Source: Lunularia cruciata
Lineage: Eukaryota; Streptophyta; Marchantiopsida; Lunulariales; Lunulariaceae
Direction: 5' to 3'
DNA length: 64,000 nt
NCBI GenBank assembly: GCA_948567375.1
Contig: OX419762.1
Span: 57,554,841-57,618,840 of the forward strand
Part shown: one piece after another, positions 55,804 to 64,000 of the stretch
Layout: every line of letters starts with the position of its first letter
Numbering within the stretch: the first letter of the stretch is position 1
The notes under the pieces: generated by a model
Databases searched by the model: none
What the model was told of the DNA's origin: nothing
The model's input: the letters and a program-made list of their open reading frames with translations, nothing else
Translations under genes and position numbers: made by a program

Positions 55804-55983
55804 CCCAAGATGGGAAGTTTGTAGAGAAGGTAGCCATAGAGTGAACCTTGAAGGGAGTGGAGTCCCAAGATGGGAAGTTTGCCAAGAAGGCAACCATAAA
55901 GCAAGCTTGGAAGAGAGATGAGTCCCTTGAAGGTAAGTTGGTTAGTAAAACAACCATAGAGCAAGCTTTGGAGGAAGATAAGT
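55804..55983 (+). repeat. Three 60-bp tandem repeats in the PR-RT linker of E3
   Basis: Units start at 55804, 55864 and 55924, as in E1 and E2. The first unit has a TGA. Confidence 0.82.
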
Positions 55984-56079
55984 CTGTATTCACGGTGTGG
56001 GTCAAGCCAATTGCACCAGAAAAATTGGAGGAGGGCCAAGAGCCTCATCAAGCAATGGTTGATCAGATAGTTTAGGAGT

Positions 56080-57440
56080 TTGCAAACGTGTTTCTGGATG
56101 ATCTGCCAAAGGGATTACTCTCTGATTGAGGTATGCCCTTCAAGATCAAGTTATTGCCAAGGAGTACTCCAGTGAGTAGACCAATCTATCGGCTCTCACC
56201 AAAGGAGTTGGAGGAGTTGCAAACAACACTAATAGAGTTGTTGGAGAAGGACTTCATACAACATAGTACCTCTCCTTGGGGAGCATTGGTACTATTTTTC
56301 CAAAGAAGGATGGAGGACTTTGTTTTTGTATTGATTACCATGGGCTCAATAAGCAAACTGTGAAGAATGCATATCCCTTGCCTCGGATCAATGACTTGCT
56401 TGATCAACTAAATGGAGCATGCTTCTTTTCCAAGTTTGATCTTTGCAGCGGCTATTGGTAAATTCTTGTTGATAGAGAGGATGTGCAAAAGATTGCCTTT
56501 TGTCCAAGGTATGGGCATTTTGAGTGGAGAGTTCTACCTTTCGGACTCACTAATGCTCTAGCAGTCTTCATGGATCAAATGCATCGGGTGTTGGATAGAC
56601 TATTAGATTGGTCCATGGTGGTGTTCTTGGATGATATCTTAATTTGTAGTAAGATAGAGGTAGAACACGTGAATCATGTGTGAGAAGTCTTAAGACTACT
56701 ACAACAATGGAAATTTTACTGCAAGAAGTCAAAGTGTGCCTTTTGGTAGAAGGAGATTACCTTCTTGGGTCATAAGATCTCATCAGAGGAGATCAAGATG
56801 GAAGAAGAGAAAATCAAGGCCATTATTGATTGGCCTACCCCAAAGGATGCTACAAAAGTACGGGCATTCAATGGATTGGCCAATTTTTACCGATGGTTCA
56901 TCCATTATTATGCTCATGTCGTTGCACCATTGACTGACCTCTTGGGAAAGAACTTGAGCTTCCAGTGGACCACCAAGCATGAAGAAGCATTCCAGAAGTT
57001 AAAGCATATGGTGTCTTCAAGACCCATTCTTCAACCATATGATCCTCAACTACCCTGTGTGGTTGATTTTGATGCTTCTAACTTTGCAATTGGAGACGTG
57101 TTGCAACAAGAATTCTCATATGGACTCCATCCCATTGCCTTTGTGTCTCACCAACTGAAAATGGCTGAACAAAACTACTCTGCTTGAGATTGAGAACAAC
57201 TTGCAATGGTATACGCCACCAAGGTATGCAAGCATTACCTCTTGGGGAAACAAGTGATCATACAAACTGATCACAAACCATTGTTGCAGACCTTACACTT
57301 GGAACACATGAAGAGTCAACATCATTGATGGGAGGAACAACTCCAACTGTATGACATCAAACTTGAGTACAAACTAGGTCTATTCCATGTCATCCCTGAT
57401 GCTTTATCACGATGACCTGATTTGAAGTCTTTTCCTCTCA
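56080..57440 (+). pseudogene. E3 reverse transcriptase and RNase H
   Basis: [40 protein letters not shown], catalytic FLDDILICS near 56625, FLGHKISSEEIKM, FNGLANFYRWFIHYY. RNase [20 protein letters not shown] near 57060 and VIPDALS near 57400. One base is lost near 56297 (TTTTTCC for TTTGTTCC), and there are several stops. Confidence 0.86.
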
Positions 57441-57449
57441 TCACAACGG

Positions 57450-58730
57450 CAATTTCAATAGTGTCAGTTGACTCCAAGATCCAAAACAAGTTTCAATCAG
57501 CTCTACACCAAGATCCCTTCTTCCAAATGGTACATGGTTGCCTTACAGCATGCGATAAGGAGTACAACACCTTCTCCATCAAGGAGAGCCTTTTATTCCA
57601 TGAGGACCGGATCTATGTTCCAGCTATAGGTGATCTTCAACTTGTATGCCTTCAAGAAGCCCATGATTTACCTATCACTGGTCACATTGGTGTGGACAAG
57701 ACCTTGGGTACCCTCCAACGTCAATGGTGGTGGCCCAACATGACATGAGATGTTTGAGAATTTTTCCGATCATGTGAGAGTTGCCAACATAACAAGGCCA
57801 ACAACCAAAAGCCAAGTGGACTCCTTCAACCACTTGCCGTTCCATCCGCTCACTGGGAGTATAAGAGCTTGGATCTCATCACATCCTTGCCAAAGACAAA
57901 ACAAGGACACACCGCAATCGTGGTGTTTGTGGATAAGCTTAGTAAGCAAATCCACTTGGCACCAACTTGTGATACAGTGGATGCTCCAACCTTAGCACAA
58001 ATCTATTTTGACAACGTCTTCAAGCATCATAGGATGCCACGTGTACTCATCTCCGACTGTGATCCTTGATTTACCGGGAAGTTTTGGCAAACACTCTTCT
58101 AGATACTCGGCACCAAGCTTGCTTTGTCCACGGCCTATCATCCTCAAACTGATGGCCAAACCAAACTTGAAAATTGTACATTGGAGGATATGTTGCGTGC
58201 CTTTGTCAATGTACACCATACCAATTAGGATGAATATCTTGAAGTTGCAAAATTTGACTACAACAATTCCAAATAGACAAGCACCGGATTTTCTCCTTTC
58301 TTTCTCAATTTTGGCCAAGATCCACTTGTTCTAGATTCCCTTCTTGCTCCCCTTCCATCTCTACTTCCACATTCTTGACCATTATATCTTAATCTCTCCA
58401 ACAAGCCAAGTCTCACCTCCTTGTTGCTCGGAATCACCAAAAACAATATATAGACCACCATCGTCCTGATCTCATTTTTGAAGTCGGTGATAAAGTCATA
58501 CTATCCTCTAGTAACCTGCCTCTTCCACTTGAAACCCAAGTTTGTAAACTAGCACCTAATTGGATAGGACCCTTTGATATCACCCAAATTGTCTCTCTTG
58601 TTGCTTATTGACTTGCCTTGCCTTGCCTTGTCATATGCATATCCATCCTGTCTTTCATGTTTCTAAGTTGAAACCCTTTGTTCCTAACCCCTCTTCCTTT
58701 TACTCTTGAGTCCAACCTCCTCCTCTTCCT
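57450..58730 (+). pseudogene. E3 integrase
   Basis: HHCC finger: EAHDLPITGHIGVDKTLG, then CESCQHNKAN after stops. Core: D in SLDLITSLP, SDCDP for the second Asp, and [12 protein letters not shown] with Lys at the third acid (58163-58165). A deletion lies near 58360 and further stops follow. GPF reads NWIGPFDITQIV near 58560. Confidence 0.84.
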
Positions 58731-58734
58731 GTCC

Positions 58735-58900
58735 CTATCAATGATCATGAGGAGTACAAAGTTGATCGTATCCTTGCGCGTTGCCATACGTAGTACAAGG
58801 TCCTTTGAAAAGGGTATCCCCTTCATGATGCCACATGGGAACCTCTTTCTCACCTCCAAAATGCATAGACGGCCATCCAGGAATTCAAAGCTTTACTTGC
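58735..58900 (+). pseudogene. E3 chromodomain remnant
   Basis: EEYKVDRILARCH is followed by a deletion of about 20 bp, then KGYPLHDATWEPLSHL in a shifted frame. It is shorter than in E1 and E2. Confidence 0.78.
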
Positions 58901-58934
58901 AACAAGGATGTCACCAACTAGCGGCGGGGGAATA

Positions 58935-59334
58935 TGTAACAATATGGAGTTTAGCGACAAAGTTAGTCGGGCTTACGAAGTAGCACATAAGAAAAATTAG
59001 CCTAGAATATTCTGGAAGTATCTAGGAAGCTTCCCCGCTACCTTAGCTTGCACCTCAAGTAAGTAGCTTCTAGAAGCTTCCAACTAGCTTAGCTTGCATG
59101 CCAAGTAGGCGGCTTCTAGAAGGAAGCTTCTTGAGAAGCTTCCTAGTTAACTTGGCTTGCACTCTAAGAAAGGGGCTTGAGGAAGCTTCTTGAGAAGCTT
59201 CTCAAGGGCCTTGTATGCTACCTATGGATACCAAAGCCAAAGCTCATGCTAGGCATTTGGAGTTTTCCCACATTCAAGTGTCCCAATGTGAGTTTCCATT
59301 CTCCTATTTTTCTCCTCAGTCTCGGTCTTTTACA
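58935..59334 (+). repeat. E3 3' LTR
   Basis: 400 bp, TGTAACAATATGG to GGTCTTTTACA. It has a heat-shock-like motif GAATATTCTGGAA at 59005-59017 and a diverged TATA region (CTATGGATACC). Confidence 0.92.
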
Positions 59335-60108
59335 CATGAGATCTCAACTCTGCAAAATTGACCCTTCCTCACAATTTCACTCTTCAACTAGTATTTGATA
59401 GTCCTTTGAAATTTTTCCCACTTGATCCCAACTTTAGGGCAAACCTCTCTGCAAAATTTCAGATCTTTTCATTGAGCCATTTGGCCTAAACACCTTTCTA
59501 TTTAGCACACATATTTCAAATTTGGTCTGAAAGCCACCCCCCTCACTTGAAAAACTTATTACTCCCTGCTCAAGAATGATTTTTCTCTAATTTTTATGTC
59601 AATAGGTAGGATACAACATACTGAATTTTCTTGGAAAGTTTTTAAATAATCTACTAAAAATTGAAGAAATGGCAGACTTTGTACAATTTTCTAAAGAACA
59701 TGCAGTTGCGGGAGCAATTTACCCTATCAACTTTCAAAAATTCTAGCCCAATGCGCATAATAACTCTCACAATAATTTCAAGTGTGCTAATTGAAGGATA
59801 ACCCAAGCTATTATATGTAGAAATTTCAAGTCCAGATCTCAAACTTGAGATTTTGCCCAAAATCACCTTAATCTCCAAAATCTACAATCCACCTCACACA
59901 ATCTCTCCAAATCCTCTCATGTGTACAAGATATACAAAATCATCTCAAAGACATCATAATGAACTATAGTGTATACAAATGAATCTTGTTTCTCTCACAT
60001 AAGTTCAGCCTTCTCCTCTCATAATGTTCTCTCCAAGTGAGCTCTCATAGCCTCCTTTTGCCTAATGTAGAATTGAACGTGGAACATTACCTTGCCTTCT
60101 AGAGAGAT
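59335..60108 (-). other. A4 leader
   Basis: Inverted family A leader matching A1 about 3265-4020. No ORF is supported; the 74-residue minus-strand open frame at 59654-59878 is the same untranslated leader seen in A1. Confidence 0.7.
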
Positions 60109-60124
60109 CCGAACAACAAAACCA
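60109..60124 (-). promoter_or_regulatory. A4 diverged primer binding site
   Basis: The minus strand reads TGGTTTTGTTGTTCGG, a decayed form of the A1 PBS, four bases from the LTR. Confidence 0.5.
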
Positions 60125-61455
60125 AAAATGTAAGCCGGCCTATCTCTCACTCAAGATGAACCTCTGATGGCTATTATGGTAGCACACCATGGACTAAGAA
60201 GGCAAGGAACCCCAACTTCATCATACTCCTCCAAGGCTAACACTCCAAGACTCAAGACATTGCTCACTAGAGAACTCAATGAGAGAGAGATAGTTGTAAA
60301 TGAAAGAATGATGAGTACCTCCTCACCCCTTGTTTATATACTTGTGAGATAATTACGCACCAAAGTTACTGATTACCATAGTAACTCAATGTACTAGTCT
60401 AAAAGTCAAGTAAATTCAAAAAATAGAAAAGAATATCCATCCACATGGGCATATTCCACTAGCATCTGATCTTATCTTGACCCAACCACTAAGTCAAGGA
60501 TTCCTTCATATGGGTTATCCTTGGACTATAGAAGAATCCAAAACAAAAAATGCTTGCGGGCCCAAGAGTTGTCAACTCTTTTCTCAAAGCCAAACACCTA
60601 AGAATAGCACCAAGTCAACACACTTGAATCCAAAATAGTGGTGTATGGTATCCACATTTTTCATTTTGAACAAATTTAGAAGAAGAAGTGCCTTGCTGAA
60701 ACCAAATTGAAACCAAATGGAGAAGAAATGAGGGGAAACCGGTGTTTTGATCAAGCTCAAGGAAGTCAACTTTGTGTTAAAGGAAGAAGGACTCAGATTA
60801 GATCAGACCAGAAGAAGCTTACTTCGTGTCAGAGGAGGAAAAAACTTGGATCAGATGTTGAAGGAGGGCAAACCCAAAGGAGGACAAACCCGAAGGAAGA
60901 CAAACCCGAAGGAGGACAAACCCAAAGGAGGAATGAAGGTTACAGGTCAGGATTCTTGTGGGGGCCATATCTCAGTGATCACATGTCCAAATAAAGTGTG
61001 CTATATCTCGTTGGAAACTTCTCGTTTAGGGCTTTCTATTGCCACCAAAATCGCAAAGTTTGGATGTCTGTAAAAGAAGTTACAAGCATTTGAAGTTTTG
61101 GGAGTAGATGTGAAGAGTAATTTGGTGACTTCGGGTCAACTATACTTTGGACTTCGGACTTCAGGTTTATATGACTTCGGGTCTAAAGACTTTGCCTCAA
61201 GATAAATATGATTCAACCCAAGGAAGTCGGACCTTGAAGTGCAGTGAAGGTGACCTCAAGAATCTTGGCAGAGGTATTACAGGAAGTTAAAGTAGGGAAA
61301 TAAGATAGTTAGGATATCCATGACTTCAATTTTAGTTCAGATTGAAGATGGAATAGGAATTGAAGGAGAAGTAGCAGTAGTGAATAAACTCAAAGTGCAA
61401 GATCAAACAGTAAATGTCTTTGTGTCAGTTACATGAATGATTAGGAGAAAGTGGG

Positions 61456-61800
61456 TTGCAAATTGAAGATGTAGATAGTGTATTCATGCTTTCAATTACA
61501 ATTCTTGATGATGACACAATAGAATTAGTAAAGGAATCGATAGTAATTAGACCCAAAGTAAGAGAGATAGGAAGGCAGGTGTCTTCGGATTTGACATTTG
61601 ACACTTTAGAGAAAAGTGGGTCGGGAGATAGAGATTTAGAAGGATTACATGTGATAGGAATTGTACATCAGAGTGGAGAAGTATTAGAATTGATAGAGGA
61701 ATTAGAAGTTGTGAAACCCAAGGACATAGTATTAGAAAGTACAATTACTTCGGGATTGGGTTTGAAAGCCAAGGAAGAAGTAGACATCGGCTCGGATTAG
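61456..61800 (+). CDS. U3 ORF of family F (about 114 codons), longest copy
   Basis: An open frame from CAAATTGAAGATGTAG to TAG, with no ATG at its head. Text includes VSSDLTFDTLEKSGSGDRDL and ends GLKAKEEVDIGSD. F1 and F2 hold the same protein in the same place with stops or a shift. It is acidic. In all copies a TGA lies just upstream in this frame, and a second short frame ending SVT-stop precedes it. Family and role are unknown. It lies upstream of the TATA-like box, in U3, on the sense strand. It may be the tail of an accessory gene reaching into the 3' LTR. Confidence 0.4.
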   Translation: MQIEDVDSVFMLSITILDDDTIELVKESIVIRPKVREIGRQVSSDLTFDTLEKSGSGDRDLEGLHVIGIVHQSGEVLELIEELEVVKPKDIVLESTITSGLGLKAKEEVDIGSD

Positions 61801-61918
61801 AAACCGATTTGAGATTTGAATAGGTAGATATGAAGGGTTGCATTGTTATTTCAGATCTGCAAGTTTGTAGAGTTGTTAGAAAGAGGTGCAGTAGGAAGAT
61901 AATTGTTGATTGCTTCAC

Positions 61919-61925
61919 TATTTAA
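61919..61925 (+). promoter_or_regulatory. TATA-like box of the family F LTR
   Basis: TATTTAA in TTCACTATTTAAGAGTGG. F1 and F2 have CACTTAAATACTG-like or CTCTTAAATAGTG text at the matching place on the minus strand. It is a weak box supported mainly by conservation. Confidence 0.4.
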
Positions 61926-62674
61926 GAGTGGCATTTGCAGTCAAATGTTATTCAAGGCTCATAATTTTAAGAATAGATAAAGTGAAGTGTTGTGAAGCAG
62001 TGCTCGTCGCTTGAGCTTGATTTTGAGTATCAACGTTGTGCTTGTGTTTGTGAGTGTTTGGAGAAATTCAAAATGCAAGTCAGTGTGCTTGTTGGATGTT
62101 GGATTCCGTAGCCTTGATCTTCATTCTGTGTGTTTGATCCTGAGTGAAGTGCAATCGAAGCAATGCCTTGATAGATCTGAGAGGAATTGTAGTGTTAGTA
62201 GTATTCTGCATTTGTGAGTGCAGTGCGAGATTGATGTGAAGCAATTTTGATCGAGGAATTTGTGCCTTCAGTGGAGGGGTGGAACACAATTCTGAGGCAA
62301 AGTTGTTTTGCAGTGAAGTGTCGTTTTCGGGAGAGCCTGAATCATCACAATCAAGATTGTTTGGAAAGAATTGATAGAGTTGTGATTAAGGAGTGTGAAA
62401 TTTGTGACAAGACTGCGAGTCAGTGCTTGTTACTCTCTTCTGGGTGTGGTTTCTACCTAAGAGATTAAAGACGCAACCAAGAAGAACTACATGTTATTGT
62501 TTGACTTTATATTTGGACATTTTTGACTCGTATCTCTACGGGAACAAACTTTACTTACCTAATTACCGCAAAAGTGATATTTGCCAGGTTGTCACATGGT
62601 GCCCATCTTTTCCACTTCCTCTAAAGTAAGGTCCCCTCTATCTTAGCTATGACTAACTTTAGCTAATCATGACT

Positions 62675-63364
62675 TGTGAGCCGGCATGTCTCTCACTCAG
62701 GATGAACCTCTATTGGCTATTATGGTAGCACACCATGGACTAAGAAAGCAAGGAACCCCAACTCAATCATACAACTCCAAGGCTAACACTCCAAGACTCA
62801 AGACATTGTTCACTAGAGAACTCAATGAGGGAAATATAGTTGCAAATGAAAGGATAATGAGTACTCCCTCACCCCTCATTTATATACTTGTGAAATAGTT
62901 ACGTACCAAAGTTACTAATTACCGCAGTAACTCAAGTTATTAGACTAAAAGTCAAGTAAAATCAAAAAGTAGAAAGGAATATCCATTAACATGGGCATAT
63001 TCCCCTAAGCATGTGGTATTATCTTGACCCAACCACTAAGTCAAGGATTCCTTCACATGGGCTATCCTTGGACTAGAGAAGAATCCAAAACAAAAAGACT
63101 TGCAGGCCCAAGAGTTCTCAACTCTTTCCTCAAAGCCAAACACCTAGGAATAACACCAAGTCAACACACTAAAATCCAAAATAGAGGTGATAATCTTTTC
63201 TACTTCCTCTAAGTAAGGTCCTCTCTATCTTAGCTATGACTAACTTTAGCTAACCATGCTAATATAGAACCATCCTTTATCTCTATATAAATAATATCTC
63301 TTAAGTACTTGTAATACCAAGCTAAATATCACAATACCACACACATGCACAAATGGATGTTATA
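62675..63364 (-). repeat. Solo LTR of family A inside the A4 LTR
   Basis: 690 bp, TGTGAGCCGGC to GGATGTTATA on plus. The perfect 4-bp TSD is GACT at 62671-62674 and 63365-63368, and the host LTR reads on as GACTAATGTAG. Confidence 0.92.
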
Positions 63365-63472
63365 GACTAATGTAGAACCATCTTTTATCTCTATATAAAT
63401 AATATCTCTCAAGTTCTTGTAATACCAAGCTAAATATCACAATACCACACACATGCACAAACAGGTGTTACA

Positions 63473-63615
63473 GATCACATTTATAAAATTTTGACCAAAG
63501 CATGAAATGATGAATTGTGTGAAATAATGCTTTGGTAGTACATGGACATGGAAATACCAATGATGTGGAAGAAAGGGACTTGGTGGCCCATTAATTCTAT
63601 CTATCCAATTCTTAC
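63473..63615 (-). other. E4 leader, right of A4
   Basis: The minus strand matches the family E leader (TTTCACACAATTCATCA and the text up to GATC), joining 54160 across A4. Confidence 0.75.
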
Positions 63616-63625
63616 TCTAGTACCA
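63616..63625 (-). promoter_or_regulatory. E4 diverged primer binding site
   Basis: The minus strand reads TGGTACTAGA against TGGTATCAGA in E1. Position next to the LTR supports it. Confidence 0.6.
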
Positions 63626-63626
63626 A

Positions 63627-63970
63627 TATAAAAAACTAAGGAGAGAAATAGAAAAATGGGAGATCATATTGAAACTTTTGAATATGAAGAAACTCCAAAT
63701 ATTTAGCTTAGGCTATGATGTTTATAGACAACCTAAGCACAAGGTTCCAAGAAGCTTCAAAAGGAAGTTCCTTTTAGAAGTCACCTTGGATTGCAAGCTA
63801 AGCTAGTGATGAACTTGATGTACAAATCACTCAACCCTTAAAAAGTTCCAAAAAACTTCTCACCAAGAAGTTTCTTGAATGCTTCTAGAAAATTCTTAGA
63901 ATTTCCAAGATATATGCTAGTTCTATCTATTTTTAGCTTTATTTAGCTTTTCCAACTCCATATTATTCCA
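63627..63970 (-). repeat. E4 5' LTR, old family E copy
   Basis: About 344 bp in minus orientation, from TATAAAAAACTAAGG to CCAACTCCATATTATTCCA. It is shorter and more diverged than E1-E3, but keeps GAATTTTCTAGAA (63883-63895 on minus), the heat-shock-like site. Confidence 0.75.
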
Positions 63971-64000
63971 CCATGGAATGCCAAGTGTTTTCATTTTTGA
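63971..64000. other. Right edge
   Basis: 30 bp beyond the E4 LTR; nothing identifiable. Confidence 0.3.

Larger units (their letters stand above)
54335..59334 (+). mobile_element. E3: family E chromovirus, 5'-truncated, inside A4
   Basis: It starts in the leader (CTTCTGGTTGTTACTTATGG matches E2 at about 46539) and runs through gag, PR, linker repeats, RT-RNase H, IN and chromodomain to a 3' LTR at 58935-59334. The 5' LTR, PBS and first leader part are missing, so no TSD can be read. The order and length otherwise match E1. It is the most decayed of the three. Confidence 0.88.
60644..62596 (+). repeat. F3: solo LTR of family F in the A4 LTR
   Basis: 1,953 bp, TATGGTATCCACA to GGTTGTCACA. The perfect TSD is TGGTG at 60639-60643 and 62597-62601. 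A TATTTAA box at 61919-61925 gives the sense direction. A 17-bp minisatellite lies at about 60867-60932, and the U3 ORF at 61456-61800. Confidence 0.92.
54161..63472 (-). mobile_element. A4: family A element, minus strand, largely deleted and carrying nested inserts
   Basis: The left end TATGAGCCGG is an inverted family A LTR end; the right end is GGTGTTACA at 63472. The perfect 4-bp TSD is GATC at 54157-54160 and 63473-63476. Sequence on both sides is the family E leader of E4 and joins at GATCACC, as in E1. Only about 165 bp of 3' LTR, the leader (59335-60108) and the complete 5' LTR remain. Gag and pol are gone, and E3, F3 and a solo LTR lie within. Confidence 0.85.
60129..63472 (-). repeat. 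A4 5' LTR with two nested solo LTRs
   Basis: LTR segments 60129-60643, 62597-62674 and 63365-63472. Subtracting the two TSD copies (5 and 4 bp) gives 692 bp, exactly the A1 LTR length. This confirms that F3 and the 62675-63364 LTR are clean insertions. Confidence 0.92.

Noticed and set aside
60644-62596. Family F as a DNA transposon or foldback element with inverted ends
   Set aside because: Only TGTG/CACA is inverted. Ends TG...CA, 5-bp duplications, a promoter-like box and length fit solo LTRs better.
60129-63472. This LTR as the 5' LTR of A3, pairing with 35457
   Set aside because: The flank GATC matches 54157-54160 exactly, but 35453-35456 (GAGC) only in part, and the flanking sequences on either side are both family E leader.

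Overview
The window is plant nuclear DNA made almost entirely of Ty3/gypsy LTR retrotransposons, inserted into one another and decaying. I found no host gene, rRNA, tRNA gene or CRISPR array. The plant assignment rests on initiator-Met and Asp-like primer binding sites, a plant chromovirus with a C-terminal chromodomain, and Athila/Tat-like elements without one. Density, nesting and solo LTRs fit a large, slowly purged genome (gymnosperm or fern would fit), but the species cannot be read from the sequence. Family names (A, C, E, F, H, L) are local labels.

Layout. 1-2549 and 10366-11831: C1, a minus-strand gag-pol relic with its 5' LTR, split by A1. 2550-10365: A1, a complete plus-strand family A element with 692-bp LTRs, two extra ORFs before gag, and a pol frame broken by only three stops. 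11832-14485: anonymous DNA with two solo LTRs. 14486-26420: L1, a minus-strand element whose polyprotein ends in a decayed PHD finger. Its long 5' LTR is split by E1, a chromovirus at 19773-25363. 26421-35456: H1, an old minus-strand non-chromodomain element with an unrecognised ORF downstream of pol, interrupted by a family C solo LTR and by F1.

35457 to the right edge is a deep nest. The 3' LTR of A3 (minus) holds the complete element A2 (35516-44782), which itself holds a family C solo LTR and a family A solo LTR. A3 pol holds E2 (45947-53539), which holds F2. A3 then meets E4, an old minus-strand family E relic. E4 was split by A4 (54161-63472, minus). A4 is mostly deleted and carries the 5'-truncated E3, F3 and another family A solo LTR. 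Target-site duplications (TSDs) fix most of these boundaries.

Element biology. Family A has gag with a CCHC knuckle, then PR-RT-RNase H-IN in one frame, an Asp-tRNA-like PBS and 4-bp TSDs. Family E has gag, PR, a 3 x 20-residue repeat linker, RT-RNase H, IN and a chromodomain, a Met-initiator PBS and 5-bp TSDs; its U3 carries conserved heat-shock-element-like motifs. Family F is seen only as about 1.9-kb solo LTRs with perfect 5-bp TSDs and a shared sense-strand ORF inside U3. Every polyprotein gene here is broken by stops or frameshifts.

All coordinates and counts were read by eye. Relic boundaries are uncertain by tens of bases; LTR boundaries supported by TSDs are good to the base.
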